64,000 nt of DNA from G965197555 sp965197555 (GCA_965197555.1 OZ240213.1:930001-994000), one strand, 5' to 3'; counted from the first letter of the stretch, positions 25,932-35,403 are shown. Notes: a model not told the origin generated them from the letters alone. A program made the numbers and translations.

Positions 25932-27521
25932 ATGAGAGAGCATGAAGTCCCCACCCACGTGCAGGCCGAGGACAAGGTGCTGCTGTGGTTCACCTTCCCC
26001 CAGATCGTGGCGGTGGTGGCGGTGTGCGCCCTGGCCTATGGCGTCTACCACTACCTGCCCTTCGGCCCGATGGCGGTCCGCCTCGCCGTTGGCGCGCTGA
26101 TCGGCATCGTGGGCATCGCCCTGACCGTGGGGAAGGTGGGAGGCCGGGGGCTGCCGCTGGTGGCCGCCGACCTGCTGAAGTTCAACCTGGGGGCCAGGCG
26201 CTACGCCGGGTCCCCACTGGAAATGACCAGGAGCGAGCCTCCCGCTGCACCGGAGGCCAAGCCCGACCTGCTGCGGCTGCTGGCGAAGAAGGCGGCGAGC
26301 GGCGTGGGCAAGGCGGTAAAGGCTGCCCGCAAGAAGGGGCGGCCTCCCTTCCGGCCCCACAGCTGGTTCGGCAAGCGCCGCAACCGGAACGCCGATGTCA
26401 ATCGCCCCAGGACCGAGCGCGAAACCGGAAAGGGCAAGAAACCCTGGAACCGCCTCCTGGCGGTGGCGGCGCTGGGACTGCTGGCGGTGGTCCTGCTGCC
26501 AACGACTGCCCTGGCCGACGACCCCGACGACGAGGACCCGGGCTGGCGGCTGGACGAAATCTACTTCGTGCCGCCGGACCCGGTGCCGGGACGCCGCATC
26601 TTCATTGAGCGGCTGGCCGTCACCGGCGACACCGCCGCCGTCACCCTGCGGGCGGCCCACGACCTGGACCTGAAGGTGAGGGTCTACGGCGGCAGGCAGG
26701 GCAGGACCCTGAAGATGGGGGCCAACACCAGCCTCAGCGCAGGCCAGGCCAAAAGCTACAACCTGACCCTGGACGGCCCGTCACCGTCCTTCACCTTCTC
26801 CTGGGCCGACGCCCTGGGCCGGTCGGGAGCGGTGTCCCTGAAGAGCCGCCAGATCCCCTACCCTCTGCCCCAGGCCGACGGCGGCCTGTGCGACCTGGAA
26901 ATGACCTCCCTGGAGTGGACGCCGGGGAGCATATCCGGCGTCATCGCCTCGGAGTGCATCGCGGACACCCGCCAGGAGATTGCCCTGCCGGTGTACGGCG
27001 GCCACTTCAGCCAGACGGTCCCAGCCCTGCTGGACGCCGCCGTCACCCGCATCTCCGGAAGGGTCAACGTGACCGCCGGAAGCCACCGGACCACGGCTGC
27101 GTTTGTCGCCAATGGTGAAACCCGCTTCCGGCTGCCCGTCGCCAACAGGAAGGCGGTCCACGGGCTGGAAATCACGGCGGAGTTGACGGCGACGCTGAAC
27201 GTGCCGCTGCCGCCGGTGTTGCAGACCACCCACCACCCGGCCCGGACCGACGTGTACACCCGTCGGGTGACCTGCCGCTGCGGCGAGAGCTCGACGATCA
27301 AGACGGTGCGCATCTACGTCCGTCACCCGGAGCAGGTGCGGGCCGTGGAGACCCAGCGCGCTCCCGTCACGCGCACCCGGCCGGAGAGCATAGCCCTGGC
27401 CTCAAGCATGGGAGCCGACGCCCCATACGTGAGCCTTTACCTTCCTCCGCCCAAACCCCCGCCGCCAACAGCGCAGCAGACGACGGCGGGCGACTCAAGC
27501 TGGTGGAGCTGGCCGTGGTAG
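25932..27521 (+). CDS. PrgI/VirB3-like membrane protein fused to a large exported domain
   Basis: The first 80 residues match the PrgI family: REHEVPTHVQAEDKVLLWFT, then two hydrophobic helices (QIVAVVAVCALAYGVYHYL and LAVGALIGIVGIALTVG). PrgI proteins are the VirB3-type inner-membrane partners of VirB4 in monoderm systems and are normally near 110-150 residues. Here a basic linker (about 100-178) leads to a third hydrophobic helix at 180-200 (LLAVAALGLLAVVLLP, TTALADD) and then about 330 exported, beta-rich residues ending in a Pro-rich tail and WWSWPW. Cysteines at CRCGE could pair. The 529-residue fusion is unusual. It lies between the pilin and a second pilin-like gene, upstream of VirB4. 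Confidence 0.7.
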   Translation: MREHEVPTHVQAEDKVLLWFTFPQIVAVVAVCALAYGVYHYLPFGPMAVRLAVGALIGIVGIALTVGKVGGRGLPLVAADLLKFNLGARRYAGSPLEMTRSEPPAAPEAKPDLLRLLAKKAASGVGKAVKAARKKGRPPFRPHSWFGKRRNRNADVNRPRTERETGKGKKPWNRLLAVAALGLLAVVLLPTTALADDPDDEDPGWRLDEIYFVPPDPVPGRRIFIERLAVTGDTAAVTLRAAHDLDLKVRVYGGRQGRTLKMGANTSLSAGQAKSYNLTLDGPSPSFTFSWADALGRSGAVSLKSRQIPYPLPQADGGLCDLEMTSLEWTPGSISGVIASECIADTRQEIALPVYGGHFSQTVPALLDAAVTRISGRVNVTAGSHRTTAAFVANGETRFRLPVANRKAVHGLEITAELTATLNVPLPPVLQTTHHPARTDVYTRRVTCRCGESSTIKTVRIYVRHPEQVRAVETQRAPVTRTRPESIALASSMGADAPYVSLYLPPPKPPPPTAQQTTAGDSSWWSWPW

Positions 27522-27847
27522 GGCGCGTGTCATACATCCTGCTTGCCTCCGGTGCGGCCCTGGCGTCCATCGCCGCCGCGCCGGAGGACAAGCGGGAACA
27601 GATGCTTGACGCCTTCGACGCGGTGCTGACCGGCATGGCCTACGCCGGGGTGGGCTTGTGCCTCTTCGCCATCGTCTGGGCCGGGTTCGTGCTGATGGCC
27701 GAGGGAGCGGAGGGCCAGGGACCGGGCCGTGGCAAAACCAGGAACGCCGTGATCATGGCCATCGTCGGCCTCGTGGTGCTGCTGCTGGCCAAGGCCATTG
27801 CCCTCGCGTTGAACAGCAGGCTCGGCCCGATCCTGCCCATCCCATAG
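27503..27847 (+). CDS. Second small two-helix pilin-like protein
   Basis: The frame overlaps the end of the PrgI-like gene and probably starts at GTG 27503 (114 residues) or a little later, since no ATG is well placed. It has an N-terminal helix (VSYILLASGAALASIAAAP) and two further hydrophobic helices (GMAYAGVGLCLFAIVWAGFV and AVIMAIVGLVVLLLAKAIAL) joined by a Gly-rich loop with GRGKTRN. This is again the TrbC/VirB2 pilin layout, like the intron-split gene at 23211. Two pilins in one operon may be major and minor subunits. VirB4 follows after 22 bp. Confidence 0.6.
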   Translation: MELAVVGRVSYILLASGAALASIAAAPEDKREQMLDAFDAVLTGMAYAGVGLCLFAIVWAGFVLMAEGAEGQGPGRGKTRNAVIMAIVGLVVLLLAKAIALALNSRLGPILPIP

Positions 27848-27869
27848 AACCAGAAAGGAGTAGCGAGAA

Positions 27870-30128
27870 ATGAAAGCGACACTACCCAACATCAGGAAAC
27901 TCGCCGGGCGAGGCAAGGCGGAAAAATCTGCCAGCCCGGAGGACATCCAACAAGACGACATCGAAAGCAACCAAGCGGCGGTGGAACCCAAGCCCCCGCC
28001 CGCCCTGTCCCTGTTCTTCATGCTGTCCCACCTGGAGGAGGACGGGCCGGTGCGCCTGGACGGAGTGAAGCTGGCGGTGATGGAGGTGATGGGCCTGGAG
28101 CTGGACGAGCCGAAGCTGGGCGCCTTCGCCGGTTCGCTCAACGCCCTGGACTTCCCGGTGCAACTGCTGGTGCGCCAGCACCCGCCGGTGCTGGAGGAGC
28201 TGAGGAGCAATTTGGAAGCCGCCCAGCCGGAAGACCTACCCCAGCAGACCCGCGAAGCCGCTGAGTCCCTGGGACGGCTGCTGACCGGACTGGAGACCCG
28301 CGAAGGCATCCTGGACCGGCGCTTCTACGCAATCTGCGAGCACAGCCGCGCCGACGAACTGCGCGGCCTGCTGTCCCGCGCCGGGTTGGGCGTGTTCGCC
28401 CTGAAGGGAGAACCGCTACGGTTGCTGCTCCTGGCCTCGGCCCTGGGCGGCTCGCCGACGGACCGGGATGAGGACGTCAAATTGGAGGTGGAGATCAACC
28501 GCCGGGACATCCGCGTCGGCGGGCACCTGACCCGCTCCCTGCACCTGGGCAAGTGGCCCCGCAGCCTGGCCCCCGGCTTTTTGCAAGGGCTGATGGCCGC
28601 CGGAGCGCCCATGGACCTCTCCCTCCACCTTGACGCAATCCCCTCGGACCAGGCGGCCCGCACCCTGGAGTGGCAGAAGGTCCGCTTCGAGTCCGCCCAG
28701 TCCATGTCCCTGAACCGGGGCCGCAGCCTGTCGCCGGAGGCGGAGATCGCCCTGGAGGACGTGAGCCGTCTCAGGGACGAGGTGCAGCGGGGAAGGGAGC
28801 GGCTCTTCCACGCCTCCCTGTCGGTGACGCTCCACGCCAATGACCAAGATGGGTTGAAGGACCTGACCCAGAAGGCCCGGGCCCACTTCGCCGCCACCCT
28901 GGGCAAGCTGGACAACCTGGCCTTTCGTCAGCGCGAGGGCCTGCTTTCCACCCTGCCCCTGGGCCTGAACGCCGTAGCCGTGTGGCGGACTTTGGACACG
29001 TCGTCACTGGCGAGACTGTTCCCCTTTTCCCCGCCGGACCTGGACACCAGGAGCGGCACCCTCTACGGCATCGACCTGCGGGCCTGCGCGCCCATCGTCT
29101 ACGACCCCTTCGACGGCACCCACCTGAACGCCAACACCGCCGTCCTGGCCCGCTCCGGTTCGGGCAAGTCCTTCGCCACCAAGCTGGGGGTCCTGCGCGG
29201 AGTCTGCCGGGGAGTGCGGGCCTACGTCATAGACCCGGAGGGCGAGTACGCCGACATGGCCCGCGCCGCCGGCGGGCGGGTGCTGTCTCCTGGAATCGCG
29301 GGCCAGGGCATGAACCCTTTCGTCATCGACCGGGGCGACAGCGAGGAACTGCTCCAGCGCATCGGCAGCCTGCGCCGCCTGATCGAGGTGATGGTGGGGG
29401 AGCGGCTCAGCGCCGAGCGCCGGTCCTCCCTGGACCACGCCCTGGCGGGGTACTACGCCGAGGCCAGAGAACGAACCGGCTTTCGTGACTTCTACAACTT
29501 CCTGGAGCAGAGCGGCGGCAACGACATCGCCCACCTGCTCCGTCCCTTCGCCACCGGCAGCCTGCGCCACCTGCTCTCCGACGAGGGCGACGACCTGCTG
29601 ACCCACGAGGCGTTGGTCACCGTCTTCGACCTGCACCTGCTGGAGCCGGAGCTCAGGCCCGCCGCCGCGATGGTCTGCACCGAGACGGTGTGGGCCGCCG
29701 CCGCCCAGGACCCCCGCCCAAGGCTGCTGGTGGTGGACGAGGTGTGGAGCATCATGCAGCACCCGGAGGGCGCGGCCTTCATGGTCAGCATGGCGAAGCG
29801 CGCCCGGAAACACCGGCTGGGGTTGCAGTTTATCACCCAGGACGTGCAGGACCTGCTCTCCGAGGACTCCTCCCGGACCATCACGGGGCATTCCGGCAGG
29901 GCGCTCTTGCAGAACGCGGCCTTCAAGCTGCTGCTCCAGCAGGACGCGGCGGCCATCAGCACCGTGGGCGAAGCCTTCGACCTGCCGGTGGAGCTGCAAC
30001 GCTGGCTGCTCTCTTGTCCGCGCGGCGACGGGCTGCTGCTGGCAAGGGGCAACCGCTTTCCCGTGCGCATCGAGGCCACCCCCGAGGAGACCGAGGTCAT
30101 CGAGTGGCGGCCAGGGCCGCGGCATTAG
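27870..30128 (+). CDS. virB4: VirB4/TraE-type conjugation ATPase
   Basis: AAAGGAG precedes ATG 27870; 752 residues. The N-terminal half is the VirB4 domain, which docks on the VirB3/VirB6 channel. The motor has Walker A ARSGSGKS at 427-434 and Walker B LLVVDEVW around D623-E624. A VIDPEGEYADMA motif lies shortly after Walker A and an FITQDVQDLL segment after Walker B, both typical of VirB4/TraC. Length is normal for the family. It powers pilus assembly and substrate transfer. Its place after VirB6, pilin and VirB3-like genes is the standard order. Confidence 0.93.
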   Translation: MKATLPNIRKLAGRGKAEKSASPEDIQQDDIESNQAAVEPKPPPALSLFFMLSHLEEDGPVRLDGVKLAVMEVMGLELDEPKLGAFAGSLNALDFPVQLLVRQHPPVLEELRSNLEAAQPEDLPQQTREAAESLGRLLTGLETREGILDRRFYAICEHSRADELRGLLSRAGLGVFALKGEPLRLLLLASALGGSPTDRDEDVKLEVEINRRDIRVGGHLTRSLHLGKWPRSLAPGFLQGLMAAGAPMDLSLHLDAIPSDQAARTLEWQKVRFESAQSMSLNRGRSLSPEAEIALEDVSRLRDEVQRGRERLFHASLSVTLHANDQDGLKDLTQKARAHFAATLGKLDNLAFRQREGLLSTLPLGLNAVAVWRTLDTSSLARLFPFSPPDLDTRSGTLYGIDLRACAPIVYDPFDGTHLNANTAVLARSGSGKSFATKLGVLRGVCRGVRAYVIDPEGEYADMARAAGGRVLSPGIAGQGMNPFVIDRGDSEELLQRIGSLRRLIEVMVGERLSAERRSSLDHALAGYYAEARERTGFRDFYNFLEQSGGNDIAHLLRPFATGSLRHLLSDEGDDLLTHEALVTVFDLHLLEPELRPAAAMVCTETVWAAAAQDPRPRLLVVDEVWSIMQHPEGAAFMVSMAKRARKHRLGLQFITQDVQDLLSEDSSRTITGHSGRALLQNAAFKLLLQQDAAAISTVGEAFDLPVELQRWLLSCPRGDGLLLARGNRFPVRIEATPEETEVIEWRPGPRH

Positions 30129-30165
30129 CCGCCAACACCTATTCCCATAAGGAGAACCGACCACT

Positions 30166-32670
30166 ATGAATTCCAACGTCAAGAAAATCCTGTTCGGGAA
30201 TGGCCGCAACAAGCGTCCCCCGGTCCTGCTGGCGGTGACGCCGCCCAGGACCGGCGAGCGGACGCTGCTGGGAGTGGAGAACCTGCTCCAGTCCATCGCC
30301 GTCCCCGAACCCTTCTCCCTGGAGCTGGCCGGGGACATGGACGGCGTGACCCTCATGGCCCGCTGCCAGGACGACCAGGTGGTGCGGGGCCAGCTGGCCG
30401 CCCACTACCCCCAGGCCCGCATCCGGCAGGTGCCCGTGGACGAGGACCCCATCTTTGTCCACGGGGGCGAGCAGGCCTGGGGCCTGACCCTGAGGGCCGG
30501 CGGCCCGGAGTACGTGCCCCTGCGCACCTTCCGGGACGACGACCTGCTGGACCCCGGCTCCGACCCCCTCATCGCCCTGATGGGCGCCCTCTCCGAGCTG
30601 GAGCAGGGGGAGCGGGTGCTGTGCCGCCTGCTGCTGCGCTCCCTGGGCCCCGACTGGTCCCAGGCCCACCAGGCCCGGGCCCACCGGCAGGCCGTGCCGG
30701 ACAACCGCGAACCCTCCTCCACCTACCAGACCAAGCCCCTGCAACTGGACGGCGTGACCATGGCCGTGCTGGGCGCGGGGGCGCTGGCCGCCCTCAAGGG
30801 CTACCTGTGGGTGCAGGACGGCGAGTTCCTCAAGGCGTCCCTCCTGGGCGCCGGTTCGGTGCTTGGGCTGACCGCGGCGGGCTGGGGCTGGTGGCGCTGG
30901 AAAGAGGCCCGCAGCCGGGTCTACGACCCCTTGCTGGTACGGGAGAAGGTCTCCCGCGTCGCCTTCGACGCCGAGCTCCAGGTGATCGCCGTGCTGCCGG
31001 ACTCGACCCGTCCCCAGCGGGCCGAGGAGTTGCTGGGCGCGGTGGCCGCCGCCTACCGCCACTTCGACCACCCCGCCGGGGCCAGGTTCAAGGTGAGCAA
31101 CGTCAGGCCGGTGGCTCCCCTGGCCAACCTTCACCCCGCCGGTCCGGGCCTGTTCGGCAAACGCAGCGTGCTGGGCATCCGCGAGGCGGCCGCCCTGTGG
31201 CACCCGCCGGGCGCGGGGGACGAGACGCCCCTGGTGGAGCGCTCCGGGGCCAGGGCGCTGCTGCCCTCGGCCAAGGGAGTGCGGGGCGGCGCGCCGGTGG
31301 GCGACACCACGGCGGGCAAGCCGCGGCCCATCCGGTTCCCCGAGGACCTGCTGCGCCGCCACCACCTCTACGTGGCTCGCACCCGCATGGGCAAGTCGAC
31401 GCTGATGCACCACATCGCCGTCCACAAGATGCGGGAAAAGGCGGCAGGCCGGGACCCGGACGCCATCGTGGTAATCGACCCCCACGCCGACCTGGTGGCC
31501 GGCCTGCTCCGGCAGGTGCCCGAGTCCCTGGTGGACAGGGTGAAGCTGATCGACCTGGCCGACCGGCAGCGGGCGCCGGGCATCAACCTGCTGGACACCC
31601 GCATCTTCGCCGACCGGGACCGCACCGCCGACTCGGTGGTGCGCGTGGCCCGGGGGTTGTGGGAGCAGTGGGGGCCGAGGATGCAGTCCATCCTGGAGCA
31701 GACGGTCAAGACCCTGCACGAGGCCAACGAGCACCCCGACACCGACCAGGGCAGCCAGCACACCATCCTGGACGGGCTGAAGCTGTTGTCGGATAGAAAG
31801 TTCCGGGACGGCGTGCTGGCCAAGGTCTCGGACCCCTACCTGCTGGAGTGGTGGGCCCGGGACTTCGGCGGCTGGCACCACCAGTACCGGGCCGAGGCCC
31901 TGGCACCGGTGCAGACCAGGCTGTCCTACTACGCCTCCTCCAAAAGGGCCAGGGCCATCCTGGGCCAGCCCCGCTCCACCATCGACCTGCGGGAGACCAT
32001 CCTGGACGGCGGCATCCTGCTGGTGTCCACCGCCCAGGGCGCCGTGGGCCGGGACGTGTCCGCCCTGGTGGGCGCGTCCCTGCTGAACCTGGTGGACTCG
32101 GTGATCCGGGAGCAGGAGGGCCTGCCCATTGCCCAGCGCCGGGGCGCATTGGTGGTCGTGGACGAGATGCAGTCCATGCCCGGCGTCGATTACGAGTCGA
32201 TGCTCAGCGAGCTGGGCAAGTACGGGGCCAGCTTCATCCTGGCCACCCAGAGCCTGGCCAAGCTGGACGACCTCTCGCCGACCATGCGGGACACCATCCT
32301 GGCCAACGTGGGCTGCCTGGCGGTGTTCCAGGTGGCGGGGAACGACGCCCGGCAACTGGTGTGGGAGCTGGGCAAGGACCGGGTGAGCGAGGACGACGTC
32401 GTGTCCCTGGACGTGCACCACTGCTACGTGCGGGCCACCGTGGGAACCGAGCGGATGCCCGCCTTCTCCATGATGGTGCGCAAGCCCGAGGACGGCGACC
32501 CCGCCGTGGCCGAGCGCATCCGCCAGGCCGCCTCGGCCTACACCCTGTCGGACCGGGACCTCTCCTTCGCCGGCGCGGACGACCAGCAGAAGGTGAGCGA
32601 CTACCGCCGGTTGCTGGCCGAGCGGGACCAGGAGAACAACGCCGGGAACGGCGAAGGAGCAAAACAATGA
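30166..32670 (+). CDS. VirD4/TraD-like DNA-transfer coupling ATPase
   Basis: The 834-residue protein has two hydrophobic segments near 195-240 (MAVLGAGALAALKGYLWV and LLGAGSVLGLTAAGWGWW), preceded by about 190 residues with no known match. The ATPase core has Walker A ARTRMGKST (K410) and Walker B ALVVVDEMQ (D666-E667), plus VVIDPHADL and FILATQSLAKL. These fit the TraD/VirD4-related FtsK-HerA class used to deliver DNA to a type IV channel. The long N-terminal region before the membrane helices is unusual. Its stop overlaps the next ATG (ATGA), so coupling protein and Replic_Relax-like protein are made together. Confidence 0.82.
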   Translation: MNSNVKKILFGNGRNKRPPVLLAVTPPRTGERTLLGVENLLQSIAVPEPFSLELAGDMDGVTLMARCQDDQVVRGQLAAHYPQARIRQVPVDEDPIFVHGGEQAWGLTLRAGGPEYVPLRTFRDDDLLDPGSDPLIALMGALSELEQGERVLCRLLLRSLGPDWSQAHQARAHRQAVPDNREPSSTYQTKPLQLDGVTMAVLGAGALAALKGYLWVQDGEFLKASLLGAGSVLGLTAAGWGWWRWKEARSRVYDPLLVREKVSRVAFDAELQVIAVLPDSTRPQRAEELLGAVAAAYRHFDHPAGARFKVSNVRPVAPLANLHPAGPGLFGKRSVLGIREAAALWHPPGAGDETPLVERSGARALLPSAKGVRGGAPVGDTTAGKPRPIRFPEDLLRRHHLYVARTRMGKSTLMHHIAVHKMREKAAGRDPDAIVVIDPHADLVAGLLRQVPESLVDRVKLIDLADRQRAPGINLLDTRIFADRDRTADSVVRVARGLWEQWGPRMQSILEQTVKTLHEANEHPDTDQGSQHTILDGLKLLSDRKFRDGVLAKVSDPYLLEWWARDFGGWHHQYRAEALAPVQTRLSYYASSKRARAILGQPRSTIDLRETILDGGILLVSTAQGAVGRDVSALVGASLLNLVDSVIREQEGLPIAQRRGALVVVDEMQSMPGVDYESMLSELGKYGASFILATQSLAKLDDLSPTMRDTILANVGCLAVFQVAGNDARQLVWELGKDRVSEDDVVSLDVHHCYVRATVGTERMPAFSMMVRKPEDGDPAVAERIRQAASAYTLSDRDLSFAGADDQQKVSDYRRLLAERDQENNAGNGEGAKQ

Positions 32671-34319
32671 GGCCCGCCGGCTGCGAGGCCGAGATTCTGC
32701 GGCTCCTGGCGTCGATGCCCTTCATCGACCGGATGGACCTGGCGGCGGTCTCCGGCTGGTCCCGGGGCGCGGTGTACGAGGCCGTGGACCGGCTGGACTC
32801 GGGCGGCTACTGCGACGCTGTGAGCCACGCCACCAGCCTACTTCCCGCAACCGAACGGTTCCACCTCACCGCCGCCGGGCTGGAACGGTTGGCTTACGAG
32901 GAGGGGGTGTCTGTTGACGATCTGGTCCGCCTCCGCCCCGTCTCCGACCGCTGGCGGCGCATCCTCCTGGAGCGCCTGGACGCCCTGGCCGTAATCTACC
33001 GGCTGGCCGCCGCCCTCTCCGGCATCGCCTACCCCATCCGGTTCCGCTGGTACCGGGCCGCGCCCCTAGACGCCGCCATCGAGTTTCCCGACGGCCGCAC
33101 CGTGGGCATCGTCCGGCGGGGCCACACCTCCGACCGCTCCCCCTTCGCCAACCGGATGTGGAAGCTGCGAAACATGCCGCTGCCCGGCGCCGTCCTGGTC
33201 CTGATGCCCGACCCGGTGCGGCTCCGGCACGCCCGCCGGATGCTGGACGGCTTTCCCGCGCCGGTGTTCCTCGCCGTCGAGAGCGAGGCTGTCCAGGCTA
33301 CGCCCGACGATCCGGTATGGAGCCCCCAGGCGGTCAACAACGCCGTGGGACTGCGGCAGGTCCTGGACCGGTTGAGTCCCGGCGGCGAGCTTCCCGAGGA
33401 GCCGGAGCCGCAGCGGGCCTCGGTCCCCGCCGACCTGGCCGTCGCCGGGCCTGGGTGGGCCGTCCCCGACTGCCTGCTGCCCGCAACCCTACGGCCCGCC
33501 GAGAAGCGGGCCATCGACCTGGTGTCCGACTGGCCCTGGATCGCCCTCAAGGACCTGGCCGGAATGCTGGGCGTCTCCCACCAGCGGGCCTCCCAGGTGG
33601 TGATTCCCCTGGAAGCCCTCAAGCTGGTGGTCCGGCCCCCGGAGTCCGGCGGGCGCCTGGCCCTCGCCGACCGGGCGCTGGCGCTGCTGGCCCGCCGCGA
33701 CCGCACCTCGCTGAGCATGGCGAAGGGCCGGTGGAGCGCCGCTCCCCTGTTCCCCGCCGCCCCCTTCGACTGGACCAACGTCTCCGGAGGCCGCAGCCGC
33801 CAGCTCCTACGCAACCTGGAGCACACCGCCGCGGTCCACGCCTTCCTGGCCGCCATGACCACCCAGGCGGGTCTCCTGGAATGGGAGGTGGTCCAGCTTG
33901 ACCCACCCCGCCGGGCCTCCCGCTTCTTCCGCCACGGCGACCGGATGCGCTCGGTCAACCCCGACGCCTTCGGCCTGCTGCGCAAGGGTGGGATCCACTG
34001 GCCCTTCTTCCTGGAGTGGGAGCGCCGCGCCGTGCGCCCGTCAACGATGTCAGCCCGCCTGGCCCCCTACCTGCGCTACTACTCGTCCCACCGGCCCACA
34101 GACGACCACGGCGCCAGGCCCGGCGTCCTCATCGTCTTCGGCGACGACATCGCTCAAACCCACTTCCTGCGCCTGGCAGGGGAGGAGATGCAGGCCCAGG
34201 GCGTGACCGTCCCTCTGTGGGTGTCCCACCGGGTGGCCGTCCAGGAAATGGGGCCGCTGGGCCGCGCCTGGCGCACGCCCAACGACCCGGAGTCGCCCCA
34301 GGCCCTGCCGCCCCAATGA
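32667..34319 (+). CDS. Second Replic_Relax-like protein, coupled to VirD4
   Basis: ATG 32667 overlaps the VirD4 stop. The frame is open far upstream but that part lies inside VirD4. The 550-residue protein begins with a winged helix (AEILRLLASMPFIDRMDLAA, VSGWSRGAVYEAVDRLD), has a second in the middle (IALKDLAGMLGVSHQRASQVV), and ends in the same pattern as 5878-7635: SVNPDAFGLL, then WPFFLEWERRAV, then RLAPYLRYY. This is the Replic_Relax layout with possible PD-(D/E)XK-like residues. Translational coupling to the coupling protein suggests it prepares or presents the DNA substrate. No HUH relaxase is seen elsewhere in the window. Confidence 0.62.
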   Translation: MRPAGCEAEILRLLASMPFIDRMDLAAVSGWSRGAVYEAVDRLDSGGYCDAVSHATSLLPATERFHLTAAGLERLAYEEGVSVDDLVRLRPVSDRWRRILLERLDALAVIYRLAAALSGIAYPIRFRWYRAAPLDAAIEFPDGRTVGIVRRGHTSDRSPFANRMWKLRNMPLPGAVLVLMPDPVRLRHARRMLDGFPAPVFLAVESEAVQATPDDPVWSPQAVNNAVGLRQVLDRLSPGGELPEEPEPQRASVPADLAVAGPGWAVPDCLLPATLRPAEKRAIDLVSDWPWIALKDLAGMLGVSHQRASQVVIPLEALKLVVRPPESGGRLALADRALALLARRDRTSLSMAKGRWSAAPLFPAAPFDWTNVSGGRSRQLLRNLEHTAAVHAFLAAMTTQAGLLEWEVVQLDPPRRASRFFRHGDRMRSVNPDAFGLLRKGGIHWPFFLEWERRAVRPSTMSARLAPYLRYYSSHRPTDDHGARPGVLIVFGDDIAQTHFLRLAGEEMQAQGVTVPLWVSHRVAVQEMGPLGRAWRTPNDPESPQALPPQ

Positions 34320-34354
34320 CTCAACCAATAGTAACCAATAGTAAGGAGAAACCC

Positions 34355-34636
34355 ATGCCTTCACGAAACAATCACCAAAGGAAAGGCCCCCGGAGGCGCG
34401 GGAGACGGAAGGTTGTCCGGCTCGACGCGGCGGCCCTCTGGAGGCGGCTCGAATTGTTGGACCGCTCCCAGAACTGGCTCGCCAGGGAGGTCGGGGTCAG
34501 CCCCGCCTACGTGTCGATGCTGGTCAACGGCGGGCGCTCGCCCTCCGGCCGCATCCGCCGCCGGATGCGGAAGGCCCTGGGAGTGACCAACTCCAAAGAG
34601 CTTTTCAAGACGGAGGAAAAACATGAACGACCATAG
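34355..34636 (+). CDS. Small XRE-family HTH protein
   Basis: ATG 34355 follows AAGGAG; 93 residues. After a very basic N-terminus (KGPRRRGRRKVVR) comes one XRE helix-turn-helix (LARREVGVSPAYVSMLVNGG-like, here NWLAREVGVSPAYVSMLVNG). It matches HTH domain four of the protein at 17561-18808. The direct repeat CCAATAGTAA lies twice just upstream and may be its operator. The end overlaps the next gene by 14 bp. Confidence 0.75.
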   Translation: MPSRNNHQRKGPRRRGRRKVVRLDAAALWRRLELLDRSQNWLAREVGVSPAYVSMLVNGGRSPSGRIRRRMRKALGVTNSKELFKTEEKHERP

Positions 34637-35024
34637 CGACCCCAACCCGTCCGAAGGGCGGCACAACCGCCCGGCGGACGGCACCGAACCCATGGAGACC
34701 GGCGTCCTGCCCGAGGACTTCGCCCAGCGCCTGGAGCGCCTCAAGGAGGCCAGCGGCCTCTCCTGGCGCGGCCTGGGCCGGGCCCTGGGCGTGGACCCCA
34801 AGCGGCTGGCCAACTGGCGCCGGGGCGTCGAGCCCTGCGGCGGGGCCATGCACTCCATCCACCGCTTCGCATCCCGGATGCCAGGCGGGCCGCAGATCCT
34901 CATGGGCGAGGACTACCGGCTGAGCTTCTTCGATGATGGGGAGCAGGAGCGCCAGGAGGACGACGGCGTGGACGCGGAGGAGGACCGGAAGGTGGACGAA
35001 GAGGAGGAAGACCTGGACGGCTAG
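34623..35024 (+). CDS. Small HTH protein with acidic tail
   Basis: The 133-residue protein overlaps the preceding XRE gene by 14 bp. GAGGAAAA lies before its ATG. Residues 27-70 form a helix-turn-helix like that of 15983-16228. The last 30 residues are almost all Asp and Glu, which may mimic DNA or bind a basic partner. A paired action with the XRE protein is inferred from the overlap. Confidence 0.65.
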   Translation: MNDHSDPNPSEGRHNRPADGTEPMETGVLPEDFAQRLERLKEASGLSWRGLGRALGVDPKRLANWRRGVEPCGGAMHSIHRFASRMPGGPQILMGEDYRLSFFDDGEQERQEDDGVDAEEDRKVDEEEEDLDG

Positions 35025-35030
35025 ACCCGG

Positions 35031-35071
35031 GACCCCGCCGGGCGCAGGCGCAACGGCGGCGCGGCGGGGTC
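35031..35071 (+). terminator. GC-rich hairpin after the HTH gene pair
   Basis: GACCCCGCCG at 35031-35040 pairs with CGGCGGGGTC at 35062-35071, seven bases after the stop. It probably ends the long conjugation transcript. Confidence 0.6.
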
Positions 35072-35184
35072 TGAAGCGGCTTCAGGGCCGCCGGCGTTCG
35101 CCCTTTCCGTCGGCGCCGGCGGCCCCTGGCCGCAACCTGAAACGAGAGGCCAGCGGCCCGCCAACCGCCGCTGCGACTGAGCCT

Positions 35185-35403
35185 ATGAAAGATAGCACGA
35201 AAGAGAACGCGCCGGACGGAAACGGCGACGATGAACGGAACGACTTTCGGGACGAAACCCTGCTGGCCTACACCCCCCAGCAGCGCCGGGCCATCCTCAA
35301 GGGCCTTCGCATCCTGGCCCGGGTCGCCATCCGCTCCTATATGCGGGAGCAGGCGGAACATGACCAGGCTGAGGAGGACGGCAGCGGGGAGGGAAGCTTC
35401 TGA
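35185..35403 (+). CDS. Small charged hypothetical protein
   Basis: The 72-residue frame starts at ATG 35185 without a strong ribosome site. It is hydrophilic, with a helical stretch (PQQRRAILKGLRILARVAIR) and an acidic end. Its stop shares a base with the start of the next gene, which supports it as real. Not recognised. Confidence 0.45.
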   Translation: MKDSTKENAPDGNGDDERNDFRDETLLAYTPQQRRAILKGLRILARVAIRSYMREQAEHDQAEEDGSGEGSF

